Shown: piece by piece, positions 34,669 through 47,187 of the stretch
Numbering within the stretch: position 1 is the first letter of the stretch
Layout: every line of letters starts with the position of its first letter
Assembly: GCF_002090175.1 (NCBI RefSeq)
Contig: NZ_BBRN01000004.1
Coordinates: 670,559 to 734,558, forward strand
Length of the DNA stretch: 64,000 nt
Reading direction: 5' to 3'
Source of the DNA: Demequina sp. NBRC 110057
GTDB lineage: Bacteria > Actinomycetota > Actinomycetes > Actinomycetales > Demequinaceae
Notes under the pieces: model-generated
Databases searched by the model: none
Seen by the model: the letters and a program-made list of their open reading frames with translations, nothing else
Told to the model about the DNA's origin: nothing
Made by a program: the position numbers and the translations under genes

Positions 34669-35436
34669 TCACTGTCCCATCGCGTGGACGCCACCGTCCA
34701 CGTGGATCATCTCTCCCGTGGTGGCCGGGAACCAGTCGGACAGCAATGCGGTGACGGTGCGGGCGGTGGGCTCCGTCGCGGACGAGTCCCAGCCGAGCGG
34801 CGCGCGGTCGGCCCACACGCCCTCCATCTGCTCGAACCCGGGAATGTGCTTGGCGGCAGTGGTCTTGATGGGGCCGGCCGAGACGAGGTTCGCGCGGATG
34901 CCGTGCTCGCCGAGGTCGCGCGCGAGGTAGCGGTTGACCGCCTCCATCGCCGCCTTGGCCACACCCATCCAGTCGTAGACGGGCCAGGCGAAGCGCCCGT
35001 CGAACGTGAGCCCCACGATCGAGGAGCCCTTGACCATCAGCGGCAGCGCGGCCTGCGCGAGCGCCTTGAGGGAGTACGAGGAGATCTGGACCGCTGTCGA
35101 CACGTCCTCCCACTCGCCCGACATGAAGTTGCCGCCCATGACGGACTGCGGGGCGAAGCCGATCGAGTGGACCACGCCGTCGAGGTGCGGAACGTGCTCG
35201 CGCACCTTGTCCGCGAGCGCCGCGAGGTGCTCCGGGTCGGTGACGTCGAGCTCGACGACCTGCGCCTCGACGGGCAGGCGGCGACCCATGGCCTGGGTGA
35301 TCTTGAGGGAACGGCCGACGCCGGTCAGCACGACCGTGGCGCCCTGCTCCTGGCACAGGCGCGCGACCTCGAAGGCGATCGAGCCCTCGGTCAGCACCCC
35401 GGTCACCAGGATGTTCTTGCCATCAAGCATTCCCAT
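34669..35436 (-). CDS. fabI: Enoyl-ACP reductase (NADH) FabI/InhA
   Basis: Reduces the enoyl-ACP double bond in the last step of each fatty-acid elongation round. 255 residues. The N-terminal NAD site is ILVTGVLTEGSIAFEVARL and the Asp of LDVTDPEH follows. The SDR-type catalytic Tyr and Lys are in YDWMGVAKAAMEAVNRYLA (Tyr-x6-Lys as in InhA), then GIRANLVSAGPIKTTAAKHIPG and the GEMIHVDGGVHAMGQ end. An AAGGAGAG ribosome binding site precedes the ATG. It is followed by sixA. Confidence 0.95.
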   Translation of the reverse strand: MGMLDGKNILVTGVLTEGSIAFEVARLCQEQGATVVLTGVGRSLKITQAMGRRLPVEAQVVELDVTDPEHLAALADKVREHVPHLDGVVHSIGFAPQSVMGGNFMSGEWEDVSTAVQISSYSLKALAQAALPLMVKGSSIVGLTFDGRFAWPVYDWMGVAKAAMEAVNRYLARDLGEHGIRANLVSAGPIKTTAAKHIPGFEQMEGVWADRAPLGWDSSATEPTARTVTALLSDWFPATTGEMIHVDGGVHAMGQ

Positions 35437-35575
35437 GAAGTCTCTCCTTGTCGAAAACGAGCCTAGCGCCGTCGGCGCGACCAGGCCCGAGCCTAACGGC
35501 CCATGGTGGTGAACCCAGTAGATTGTCGCCCGGCGCGTGCGATCCACGCGCGGTCACGAATCGAGGAGACGCACG

Positions 35576-36889
35576 ATGGCACTGATGAGTTGGACACTTC
35601 ACGGGGACGGTCGCACCATCGCGGCCGATGCTGTGGTGAAGCCCAAGGAGCGCCTCACCTGGCCGCGCACGATTGGCCTGGGGGCGCAGCACGTCCTTGC
35701 CATGTTCGGCTCCACCTTTGTGGTGCCGCTGCTGACGGGCTTCCCGCCCAGCACCACCATCTTCTTCTCCGCGGTCGGCACCATCCTGTTCCTCATCATC
35801 ACGGGCAACCGACTTCCCTCGTACGTGGGATCGTCGTTCGCGTTCATCGCGCCGATCACCGCGGCCGTCGCCTCGGGCGGCGAGGGCGCGGCGCTCGGCG
35901 GCCTGGTGGCCACCGGGCTCCTGCTCGCCGCGGTGGGCGTCATCGTCCACGTCGCCGGCACCCGCTGGATCGAGGTGACGATGCCCCCCGTCGTCACGGG
36001 AGCGATCGTCATGCTGATCGGCCTCAACCTCGCGCCGGCCGCGTGGGACATGGTCAAGGTGTCGATGGGCACGGCACTGGTGTCGGCCCTCGCGGTCATC
36101 CTCATCACCGTGCTGTTCCGCGGCATCCTCGGTCGCCTGTCGATCCTGCTGGGCACCGTCGTCGGCTGCCTCGTGGCGGCGCTCAACGGCGAGTACGACC
36201 TCACCGACTTCCACGACGCCGCGTGGTTCGGCCTTCCCGACTTCGCGACGCCCACCTTCGACCCGTCGGTGATGCTGATGTTCCTGCCGGTGATCTTCGT
36301 GCTCATCGCCGAGAACATCGGCCACGTGAAGTCCGTGTCCGCCATGACCGGCGAGGACCTCGACCCGATCACCGGGCGCGCGCTGCTCGCCGATGGCGTG
36401 GCCACCACCGTCGCCGGCCTCGGCGGCGGCTCGGGAACCACCACCTACGCCGAGAACATCGGCGTCATGGCCGCCACCCGTGTGTACTCGACGGCCGCGT
36501 ACTGGTGCGCCGGCGGCTTCGCCCTGCTGCTGAGCCTGTCCCCCAAGGTGGGCGAGCTCATCGCCGCCACCCCCGCGGGCGTGCTCGGCGGTCTGTCCAC
36601 GGTGCTGTTCGGCATGATCGCCGTCCTCGGTGCCCGCATCTGGGGCCAGGGCAAGGTCGACTTCGGCAACCCCGTCAACCTCATCCCCGCGGGCGTGGCC
36701 CTCGTCATCGGCGCCGCCAACTACACGTGGCAGGTGGGCGAGCTGAAGTTCGAGGGCATCATCCTCGGCACCGCCGCCGCGCTCATCTCCTACCACCTGA
36801 TGGCCGTCATCACGCGCTGGCGCGACGCCTCCAACCCGGTCGCCTCCCCGGCGTATCGGGACGGCGACGAGCCGACGCCCCAGGCGTAA
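35576..36889 (+). CDS. uraA: Uracil/xanthine permease (NCS2 family)
   Basis: 437-residue nucleobase:cation symporter with about 12-14 membrane segments. Family hallmarks are LGAQHVLAMFGSTFVVPLLTG, IFVLIAENIGHVKSV with the substrate-binding Glu, and GLGGGSGTTTYAENIGVMA with the second conserved Glu. This fits UraA/PyrP-type uracil uptake, though xanthine transporters look similar. GAGGAG lies seven bases before the ATG. I see no PyrR-type leader structure in the short upstream gap. Confidence 0.9.
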   Translation: MALMSWTLHGDGRTIAADAVVKPKERLTWPRTIGLGAQHVLAMFGSTFVVPLLTGFPPSTTIFFSAVGTILFLIITGNRLPSYVGSSFAFIAPITAAVASGGEGAALGGLVATGLLLAAVGVIVHVAGTRWIEVTMPPVVTGAIVMLIGLNLAPAAWDMVKVSMGTALVSALAVILITVLFRGILGRLSILLGTVVGCLVAALNGEYDLTDFHDAAWFGLPDFATPTFDPSVMLMFLPVIFVLIAENIGHVKSVSAMTGEDLDPITGRALLADGVATTVAGLGGGSGTTTYAENIGVMAATRVYSTAAYWCAGGFALLLSLSPKVGELIAATPAGVLGGLSTVLFGMIAVLGARIWGQGKVDFGNPVNLIPAGVALVIGAANYTWQVGELKFEGIILGTAAALISYHLMAVITRWRDASNPVASPAYRDGDEPTPQA

Positions 36890-36899
36890 GTCTCCGCGC

Positions 36900-36944
36900 A
36901 GACGACGAGGGCCCCCGGCGGATCGCCGGGGGCCCTCGTCGTCT
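36900..36944. terminator. Bidirectional terminator between uraA and fabG
   Basis: Perfect hairpin of about 21 bp (AGACGACGAGGGCCCCCGGC and on) with a three-base loop between convergent genes. It does not contain the 9-mer motif. Confidence 0.75.
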
Positions 36945-36954
36945 CTCGAGTGGC

Positions 36955-37659
36955 TTAGTGCCCCATACCGAGGCCGCCGTCGACGGGAAGCACCGCGCCC
37001 GAGACGTACCCGGCCGCGTCCGAGGCGAGGTAGACGGCCGCGGCGGCCACCTCATCGGCCGCACCGAAGCGCTTGGCGGGAATGGTCGCCTCGTACTGCT
37101 TCTTCGTGTCCTCGGGAAGCTCGTCCGTCATGTCCGTGGTGATGAAGCCCGGAGCAATGACGTTGGCCGTGATGCCGCGTGAGCCCACCTCGCGGGTGAT
37201 CGAGCGCGCCATGCCCACCAGGGCGGACTTCGACGAGGAGTAGTTGACCTGGCCGGGGTTGCCCATGAGGCCCACGACCGAGCCGACGAGGATGATGCGG
37301 CCGAAGCGCTGGCGCAGCATCGAGTTCGTGGCGCGGCGCACGCACTTGAAGGTGCCCGCGAGGTTGACGCTCAGGACCGACTCGAAGTCCTCGTCGGACA
37401 TGCGCATGAGCAGCCCGTCCTTAGTGATGCCGGCGTTGGCCACCAGGATCTCGACGCGACCGTGCTCGGCCTCGAGGGCGTCGAACGCGGCGTTCACGGC
37501 ATCCGTGTCGGTGATGTCGGCGATGGCGCCGTGGACGCCGTCCGGCAGGTCGCCGCTGCGGTGGATCGAGCTGACGGTGTAGCCGGCGTCGACGAACGCT
37601 GCGGCGATGGAGCGGCCGATGCCGCGGTTGGCTCCGGTGACGAGGACGTGTCGAGTCAT
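36955..37659 (-). CDS. fabG: 3-oxoacyl-ACP reductase FabG
   Basis: NADPH-dependent short-chain reductase of 234 residues. The cofactor site is VLVTGANRGIGRSIA, NNAG is replaced by the close ILVANAGITKDGLLMRM, and the catalytic Ser-Tyr-Lys are in LVGSVVGLMGNPGQVNYSSSKSALVG. The end AGYVSGAVLPVDGGLGMGH matches FabG/MabA. Together with fabI it would serve fatty-acid elongation; the two are separated here by uraA. The ATG at 37659 has TACCGT seven bases upstream. Confidence 0.93.
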   Translation of the reverse strand: MTRHVLVTGANRGIGRSIAAAFVDAGYTVSSIHRSGDLPDGVHGAIADITDTDAVNAAFDALEAEHGRVEILVANAGITKDGLLMRMSDEDFESVLSVNLAGTFKCVRRATNSMLRQRFGRIILVGSVVGLMGNPGQVNYSSSKSALVGMARSITREVGSRGITANVIAPGFITTDMTDELPEDTKKQYEATIPAKRFGAADEVAAAAVYLASDAAGYVSGAVLPVDGGLGMGH

Positions 37660-37666
37660 GGGTGCC

Positions 37667-37672
37667 ACGGTA
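37667..37672 (-). promoter_or_regulatory. Leaderless promoter of fabG (-10)
   Basis: TACCGT seven bases before the fabG ATG. Confidence 0.45.
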
Positions 37673-37700
37673 GTGGACGGAGGCTGCCTCACCGCGCGGC

Positions 37701-37706
37701 TAGCAT
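37701..37706 (+). promoter_or_regulatory. Leaderless promoter of the SURF1 gene (-10)
   Basis: TAGCAT six bases before the GTG start. Confidence 0.45.
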
Positions 37707-37712
37707 CGTGGG

Positions 37713-38546
37713 GTGCACCGCCGTCCCCCGATCGTCCGCATCGCGCTCACGATGCTCATCGCCCTGACCGTCTCCGTGGTCGCGATCGAGCTCGGGTTCT
37801 GGCAGTACCACCGCCACGAGGCCAAGGCGGCGGCGATCGCCGCCTACGATGCCGCCCAGGTCTCGGGTCCGGCGCCGCTCGATGACGTGATCCCGGCGGG
37901 CAGCTCCGAGCTCCCCGGTGACGCCGAGTGGCGCGAGGTGACCGTCACCGGCACCTTCGAGACGGGCACTGCCACGGTGCTGCGCGGGCGCCCGATCGAC
38001 TCCACAGCGGCGTGGCAGTACCTCGCGTGGCTCGACACCGACGACGGCCGCTCGGTGCTCGTGTCCGTGGGGTGGATACCGCAGCCCGGCCCCGACGAGG
38101 ATCCGGCGGTTCCCGAGTACCCCACGGGCGAGGTCACCGTCACCGGCGTCGTGCGCGCGTGGGAGGAGGACGACGGCAAGACCGCGACCGACTCGGTGAC
38201 GCGCATCACCCCTGACCAGCTCGACACCCCCGCGGGCGAGGAGGTGCCCGGCTACCTCATGATCCGCGAGGCGTGCGAGGGGGCCTCCTGCTCCCCCACT
38301 CTCGTGGGCGAGCAGGTCCCGCTTCCCGAACTCTCGCTCGGCCCGCACTTCGCGTACGCCGTGCAGTGGTGGGCCTTCGCCGCCCTCGCGCCCATCGGCG
38401 CCGTACTGCTCCTGCGGCGCGACGCGCAGATGGCCCGCGAGGAGGACGAGCCGGCCCCCGCATCGGCCGCCGCATCGGTCGCCAAGGAGCCGCGCAAGCG
38501 GCGCCGCGCCGAGCCCTCGGACGAGGAGATCGAGGACGCCCTCTAA
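37713..38546 (+). CDS. SURF1 family cytochrome oxidase biogenesis protein
   Basis: 277 residues with an N-terminal membrane helix (about 8-28, ending GFWQYHRHEAK) and a second near residue 210-232 (YAVQWWAFAALAPIGAVLLL), the two-helix SURF1 topology. The extracytoplasmic part carries the conserved EWREVTVTGTFE, VLRGRP and VSVGWIP pattern. SURF1 helps insert haem a into cytochrome c oxidase; ctaA, for haem A synthesis, is also in this window. The C-terminal tail is long and basic-acidic, which is unusual for the family. It starts at a GTG. Confidence 0.88.
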   Translation: MHRRPPIVRIALTMLIALTVSVVAIELGFWQYHRHEAKAAAIAAYDAAQVSGPAPLDDVIPAGSSELPGDAEWREVTVTGTFETGTATVLRGRPIDSTAAWQYLAWLDTDDGRSVLVSVGWIPQPGPDEDPAVPEYPTGEVTVTGVVRAWEEDDGKTATDSVTRITPDQLDTPAGEEVPGYLMIREACEGASCSPTLVGEQVPLPELSLGPHFAYAVQWWAFAALAPIGAVLLLRRDAQMAREEDEPAPASAAASVAKEPRKRRRAEPSDEEIEDAL

Positions 38547-38552
38547 CGCGGT

Positions 38553-40151
<1,599 letters not shown>

Positions 40152-40284
40152 GAAGGATCCAGCCTCCAGGTAGGGACTTCTGTGGGATTTCTACAACACT
40201 CGCGCATGCCGGGCCGCGGCGGTACCTATCGAGCGACCGAGGTGGGTAGCGTGAGCGCCGAACCATTATCCAGCAAGGAGAGCC

Positions 40285-40899
40285 ATGTCCCCACGTGAGG
40301 CCCTGTCCGGCCAGAACATCGCCCTCATCGCCGTGTTCGCGGCATTCATCGCCGCCTCGACGCTCGTGCCAGAGGTGACGCTCGCCTTCGGCGTGCCCTT
40401 CTCCCTGCAGACGCTCGCCGTCGTGGTCGCCGGGCTGTGCCTGGGGCCGTGGCGCGGCATGGCGGCCGTCGCCCTGTACATCCTTGTCGGGTTCGCCGGC
40501 GCCCCCATCTTCGCCAACATGTCGGCCGGCCTCGCCGTGCTGGCCGGCCCCACGGGCGGCTTCCTCGTCGCCTTCCTTCCCGCCGCCGCCGTCAGCGGCG
40601 CGATCGCCGTCGCGTTCCGCAGGCGCGGCCGGCTGAACTACCCCGCGCTCGTCATCGCCGGCCTCGCCTCGATCCCCGTCGTCTACTCCATCGGCATCCC
40701 CTGGCTGTCCGTCCGCACCGGACTGAGCCTGGCCGATGCGACCACGGCCATGGCGCCGTTCATGGTCGGGGACGTCATTAAGGTGGCCATCGCCGCCGGA
40801 ATCGCGTCGGTGGTCCACCGCGCCTACCCGCGCCTGCTGACCTCGGCCCGGCCCGCGGCATCGGCCCCCCGGGACCGGAAGGCGCCCGCGACCGCATAG
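40285..40899 (+). CDS. bioY: Biotin transporter substrate-binding subunit BioY
   Basis: 204-residue S component of the biotin ECF transporter with about six membrane segments. Conserved stretches are VPFSLQTLAVVVAGLCLGPWRG, LYILVGFAGAPIFA, GLAVLAGPTGGFLVAF and MAPFMVGDVIKVAIAA. The ATG has AAGGAGAG five bases upstream. It is followed by bioM after ten bases. No biotin-responsive repressor site that I recognise lies upstream; a TAGCGT near 40246 may be its -10. Confidence 0.93.
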   Translation: MSPREALSGQNIALIAVFAAFIAASTLVPEVTLAFGVPFSLQTLAVVVAGLCLGPWRGMAAVALYILVGFAGAPIFANMSAGLAVLAGPTGGFLVAFLPAAAVSGAIAVAFRRRGRLNYPALVIAGLASIPVVYSIGIPWLSVRTGLSLADATTAMAPFMVGDVIKVAIAAGIASVVHRAYPRLLTSARPAASAPRDRKAPATA

Positions 40900-40902
40900 C
40901 CT
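40897..40902 (+). promoter_or_regulatory. Possible internal promoter of bioM (-10)
   Basis: TAGCCT, beginning with the bioY TAG stop codon, seven bases before the bioM ATG. Confidence 0.35.
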
Positions 40903-40909
40903 TGACCCC

Positions 40910-41617
40910 ATGATCGAGTTCAAGGACGCGGGCGTCACCGCGCCCGATACGGGTGTGACGATCCTCAAGCCCACCTCGCTGACCCTCACCGAGCGTCGCG
41001 TCTCCGTCATCGGAGCCAACGGCGGCGGCAAGTCCACCCTGGTCCGCCTCATCAACGGGCTCATCCCCGCGACGACCGGCAGCGTCGAGGTCGACGGCCT
41101 CGACGTGGCCCGCAAGGGCCCCGAGGTGCGCCGCAAGGTGGGCTTCCTCTTCACCGACCCCTCGGCTCAGCTCATCATGCCCACCGCCATCGAGGACGTG
41201 ATGCTGTCCCTCAGGCGCACCATCAAGGACCGCGACGAGCGCACGCGCGCCGCCCTCGACGCGCTTGAGGAGATGGGTCTCGGGGACCGGGCCGATGTCG
41301 CGGTCGGGTCGCTGTCCGGCGGCCAGCGCCAGCTGCTCGCCCTCGCGGGGGTGCTCGCCGTGACGCCGTCGATCCTCGTCGCTGACGAGCCCACCACGCT
41401 GCTCGACCTGCGCTGGCGCGCCCACGTGGGCGCCCTGCTGCGCTCGCTTCCCGTGCAGCTCATCGAGGTCACTCACGACCTCGACTCGGCAGCACGCGCG
41501 GAGCGCACCATCGTCATCGACGACGGCGCCGTCGCGTTCGACGGCGACCCCGCCGAGGCAGTGCGCTTCTACCGCGACCTGATGTTCGGCCGCACCACCA
41601 GGACCGCCGCGCCGTGA
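40910..41617 (+). CDS. bioM: Biotin ECF transporter ATPase BioM
   Basis: 235-residue energising ATPase of the ECF complex. Walker A is GANGGGKST, the Q-loop region is GFLFTDPSAQLIMPTAIEDV (typical of EcfA/BioM/CbiO), the signature is LSGGQRQL and Walker B is ILVADEPTTLLD. It pairs with BioN and BioY at the membrane. The stop overlaps bioN (GTGA). Confidence 0.92.
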   Translation: MIEFKDAGVTAPDTGVTILKPTSLTLTERRVSVIGANGGGKSTLVRLINGLIPATTGSVEVDGLDVARKGPEVRRKVGFLFTDPSAQLIMPTAIEDVMLSLRRTIKDRDERTRAALDALEEMGLGDRADVAVGSLSGGQRQLLALAGVLAVTPSILVADEPTTLLDLRWRAHVGALLRSLPVQLIEVTHDLDSAARAERTIVIDDGAVAFDGDPAEAVRFYRDLMFGRTTRTAAP

Positions 41618-42345
41618 TCACCCCAACCGGGCTGTTCCGTGCCCGCGAGACGCCCCTGCACCACGCCCCCGCGTGGTTCAAGGTGCTGTTGCTGCTCGCG
41701 ACCACTGTCGCGGTCATCATGCTCGACGACCCGGTCAGCTCGCTGGGGATCATGGCAGCGTGCCTGCTCCTGCTGGTGTCGACCCAGCCGCCCGCACGCA
41801 CCACCACGGTCGCGATGGTCGGCACCCTCGTGGTCGCCGCGCTGACGTCCGCCATCCATCTGTGGCGGGGCGACTGGGCCCGCGCCGTCGACGTGAGCGC
41901 CGACCTCATCGCCGTCGTGGCCCTCGCGCTCGCCGTCGCGGCCTCCACCGCCATGACGGCAATGCTCGATCTCGTCTCGACGCTCGCGCGTCCCATCCGG
42001 GTCATCCTCCCGCCCGAGACGCTCGGCCTGATGTTCGCGCTGCTGCTGCGCGCGCTGCCCGAGGTCGCGCAGATCTACCTCGAATCGCGCCAGGCGGCAC
42101 GCGCCCGCGGCTTCGACCGCAACCTCCGCGCGCTGCTCTACCCCACCACCACCCGCACCGTCGGATTCGCGCTCGAGCTGGGCCAGGCGATCCACGCGCG
42201 CGGGATCGGCGAGGAGGGCGACCAAATCGAGTCGGGCAAGCGGCGCGCGCGTCGCTCCCGCCGGTCCTCCGCCGGCCGCGACGCCACCGTCTCGGCGTCT
42301 CACACTCCCGGTGCCGGCACGGGCATCGGCTCCGACGAGGCCTGA
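41614..42345 (+). CDS. bioN: Biotin ECF transporter transmembrane subunit BioN
   Basis: 243-residue EcfT-type scaffold with about five membrane segments and two cytoplasmic coupling motifs, AARARGFDR and IHARGIGEEG (Ala-Arg-Gly type). It links the BioM ATPase to BioY. The GTG start overlaps the bioM stop by four bases. The last 40 residues are a polar, Arg/Ser-rich extension that looks disordered and is longer than usual. Confidence 0.9.
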   Translation: MITPTGLFRARETPLHHAPAWFKVLLLLATTVAVIMLDDPVSSLGIMAACLLLLVSTQPPARTTTVAMVGTLVVAALTSAIHLWRGDWARAVDVSADLIAVVALALAVAASTAMTAMLDLVSTLARPIRVILPPETLGLMFALLLRALPEVAQIYLESRQAARARGFDRNLRALLYPTTTRTVGFALELGQAIHARGIGEEGDQIESGKRRARRSRRSSAGRDATVSASHTPGAGTGIGSDEA

Positions 42346-42410
42346 CCCCTCCCCTCGACCGGCCGGTGACCTACGCTGGCACCAGGCACGACGCGTCGGG
42401 AAGGACACGC

Positions 42411-43832
42411 ATGAGCGACACCGCACCTGCACCCGCGCGCCGCCTCGGCCTCCCCATGCTCATCGCCATGGTCATCGGATCGATGGTCGGGGCCGGGGTC
42501 TTCTCCCTTCCCTCGACCTTCGCCGAGGCCACCGGGGTTTACGGTGCCCTCATCGCGTGGACGCTCGCGGGCGGGGGCATGCTGCTGATGGCGATCGTGT
42601 TCCAGCGCCTCACGCGCGACCGCCCCGACCTCGACGCGGGAATCTTCGCCTACGCGAAGGCGGGGTTCGGCCCCTACATCGGCTTCTTCTCCGCCTTCGG
42701 CTACTGGGCTGGCGCGTGCATCGCGAACGTCACCTACTGGGTGCTCATCTGCTCGACCCTGGGCGCGTGGATCCCCGCTCTCGGCGAGGGCGACACCGTC
42801 GCCGCCGTGGTGCTCGGTTCCGCGGGCATCTGGGCCTTTCACGCGGTCATCGCGCGCGGCATCGACACCGCCGCCGTCATCAACACCATCACGACCATCG
42901 CCAAGCTCATCCCGTTGGCCCTGTTCGTCATCGTGATCGCGTTCTCCGGGTTCTCGTGGGAGACGTTCATCGACAACCTGTGGGGAGCGCAGCCGCACTC
43001 GGCCGGCGAGCTCGCGGACCAGGTGCGCGCCACCATGCTCGTCACCGTGTTCGTGTTCCTCGGCGTCGAGGGTGCCAACGTCTTCTCCCGCTACGCGAGG
43101 CGCCGCGAGGACGTGGGCAGGGCCACAGTCATCGGCTTCCTCAGCGTGCTGGCGCTGTTCGTCGTCGTGACGATGCTGTCCTACGGGGTGCTGCCGCGCG
43201 AGGAGCTCGTCGCCCTGCGCCAGCCCTCGGCCGCCGGTGTCATGGAGGCCGCCGTGGGGCCATGGGGCGCGTGGCTGGTGAGCATCGGCCTGCTCGTCTC
43301 CGTCCTCGGTGCGTACCTCGCGTGGACGCTGCTCGGCGCCGAGGTGCTGTTCGCGGCGGCCAAGGGCGAGGACGCCCCGCGGTCGCTGGCCCGCGTCACC
43401 CCGCGCGGCGTTCCCTTACGGGCGCTCACGGCCACCTCCGCGCTCAGCCAGGTCTTCCTGGTCATCGCCTTCTTCTCCGAGAGCGCCTTCGACTTCTCTC
43501 TCGAGCTCACGAGCGCGGTGACGATCCTGCCGTACCTGCTGACCGCCGGCTTCGCACTCAAGCTCGCGCTCGGCGGCACCCGCAGGGCAGGCACCCTCGC
43601 CCTCACCGGGACCGCGCTGCTGTACACCTGTTACCTCGTCTACGCGATGGGCCTGCAGTACGTCCTCATCGCGCTCATCGTGTACGCGCCCGCGACCCTC
43701 ATGTACGTGCGCGCGCGCCGCCAGCGGGGCCTGCGCGTCTTCACGCACTGGGAGGCGGCGCTGTGCGTCGCCGTCACTGCGGGCGCGCTCGTGGGCGCGT
43801 GGGCGCTCGCCGCGGGCCGCATCGGCTTCTAG
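42411..43832 (+). CDS. Basic amino acid/polyamine antiporter (APA family)
   Basis: 473-residue transporter with about 12-13 membrane segments. The helix-1 motif MVIGSMVGAGVFSLPSTFAEATG, AGIFAYAKAGFGPYIGFFSAFGYW and VFLGVEGANVFSRYARRRED match ArcD/LysP-like arginine:ornithine or basic amino acid/polyamine antiporters. No arginine deiminase genes are adjacent, so the substrate is uncertain. It has a weak purine-rich site (GGGAAGGA) before the ATG and follows the biotin operon by 65 bases. Confidence 0.88.
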   Translation: MSDTAPAPARRLGLPMLIAMVIGSMVGAGVFSLPSTFAEATGVYGALIAWTLAGGGMLLMAIVFQRLTRDRPDLDAGIFAYAKAGFGPYIGFFSAFGYWAGACIANVTYWVLICSTLGAWIPALGEGDTVAAVVLGSAGIWAFHAVIARGIDTAAVINTITTIAKLIPLALFVIVIAFSGFSWETFIDNLWGAQPHSAGELADQVRATMLVTVFVFLGVEGANVFSRYARRREDVGRATVIGFLSVLALFVVVTMLSYGVLPREELVALRQPSAAGVMEAAVGPWGAWLVSIGLLVSVLGAYLAWTLLGAEVLFAAAKGEDAPRSLARVTPRGVPLRALTATSALSQVFLVIAFFSESAFDFSLELTSAVTILPYLLTAGFALKLALGGTRRAGTLALTGTALLYTCYLVYAMGLQYVLIALIVYAPATLMYVRARRQRGLRVFTHWEAALCVAVTAGALVGAWALAAGRIGF

Positions 43833-43889
43833 CCCACCCGTCCACCGTCCTGGTGGCCCGATATGCGGCACTCCGGCGCCTTTCAAGAC

Positions 43890-43907
43890 GCAAATGCGGC
43901 CATTTGC
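43890..43907. repeat. Short palindrome GCAAAT-N6-ATTTGC
   Basis: A/T-rich arms unlike the surrounding sequence, between the antiporter stop and the hairpin that follows. It could be an operator or part of a termination region; its role is unknown. Confidence 0.3.
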
Positions 43908-43948
43908 GCCAGGTCGGGGGCGGGCGGCGGGGCATCAGAGGCAAGCGA

Positions 43949-43986
43949 GAGGGCCGATGCCGGGGTCACCCCTGGCATCGGCCCTC
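43949..43986. terminator. Terminator between antiporter and SUF operon, with 9-mer motif pair
   Basis: A 13-bp stem GAGGGCCGATGCC / GGCATCGGCCCTC extended by a GGGG/CCCC pair with one bulge. The arms contain GGCCGATGC and GCATCGGCC. It sits between convergent genes. Confidence 0.65.
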
Positions 43987-44006
43987 CGTGGTCTCGCTGT
44001 GGCGAC

Positions 44007-44329
44007 CTAGACGTTGAAGCCGAGCGCGCGCAGCTGCTCGCGGCCGTCGTCCGTGATCTTGTCCGGGCCCCACGGCGGCATCCACACCCAGTTGATGCGG
44101 AAACCGTCGACGATGCCGTCGAGGACCTGGCCGGCCTGGTCCTCGAGGACGTCGGTCAGCGGGCACGCCGCCGAGGTGAGGGTCATGTCGATGACGGCGT
44201 GCTGGTTCTCGTCCAGCGACACCCCGTACACGAGGCCCAGGTCGACGACGTTGATCCCCAGCTCGGGGTCGATGACGTCGCGCAGCGCCTCCTCGACATC
44301 CGCGGCATTCGCGGGGGTCTTGGTGTCAG

Positions 44330-44333
<4 letters not shown>
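44007..44333 (-). CDS. MIP18/DUF59 family iron-sulfur assembly factor (SufT-like)
   Basis: 108-residue protein of the MIP18/PaaD group: VEEALRDVIDPELGINVVDLGLVYG at the N-terminus, the TLTSAACPLTDVLEDQ segment with the conserved Cys, and WVWMPPWGPDKITDDGREQLRALGF at the end. These act in maturation of Fe-S proteins. It is the last gene of the SUF operon, as in mycobacteria (Rv1466 position), and its start overlaps the sufU stop (ATGA). Confidence 0.9.
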
Positions 44334-46828
<2,495 letters not shown>

Positions 46829-46848
46829 GATGCTCCTTGATTCACTTC

Positions 46849-47187
46849 TTAACGCTTGGGGTTATCGACGTCGACGAGCACGCGCTCGCCGTCGATGCGG
46901 ACGGGGTAGGTGGCCACGGGGGTGACGGCTGGCAGCTCGTCGGGCTCGCCGGTGCGCACGTCGAAGCGGGACCCGTGGGCCCAGCACTCGACGAAGCAGC
47001 CCTCGACGTCGCCCTCGCCGAGCGGCACCTCGCCGTGGGTGCACATGCCGCCGATGGCGTAGAAGTCGCCATCGTCGGTGCGCACCACGGCCACGGGGGT
47101 GTCCGCGCCGGACTCGAGGGTGAGGTCAACGTCCATCGCGCTTCCCGGCGCGAGATCGGTGACCATGCACGCGAGCTGCTCGCTCAC
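46849..47187 (-). CDS. Rieske-type [2Fe-2S] ferredoxin in the SUF operon
   Basis: 112-residue Rieske protein with both ligand pairs: MCTHGEVPLG (Cys-x-His) and FVECWAHGSRFDV (Cys-x2-His). It resembles the ferredoxin subunits of non-haem iron oxygenases, but no oxygenase is nearby. The position between sufD and sufC, in a cassette otherwise devoted to Fe-S building, is seen in several actinobacteria and suggests an electron carrier for cluster assembly or a first client; this is inference. The GTG start overlaps the sufD stop (GTGA). Confidence 0.88.
   Translation of the reverse strand: MSEQLACMVTDLAPGSAMDVDLTLESGADTPVAVVRTDDGDFYAIGGMCTHGEVPLGEGDVEGCFVECWAHGSRFDVRTGEPDELPAVTPVATYPVRIDGERVLVDVDNPKR

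Noticed and set aside
37713..38546. SURF1, CtaA and the SUF genes as one respiratory island
   Set aside because: They are scattered over 13 kb among unrelated genes and show no shared promoter or order that would support a functional island.
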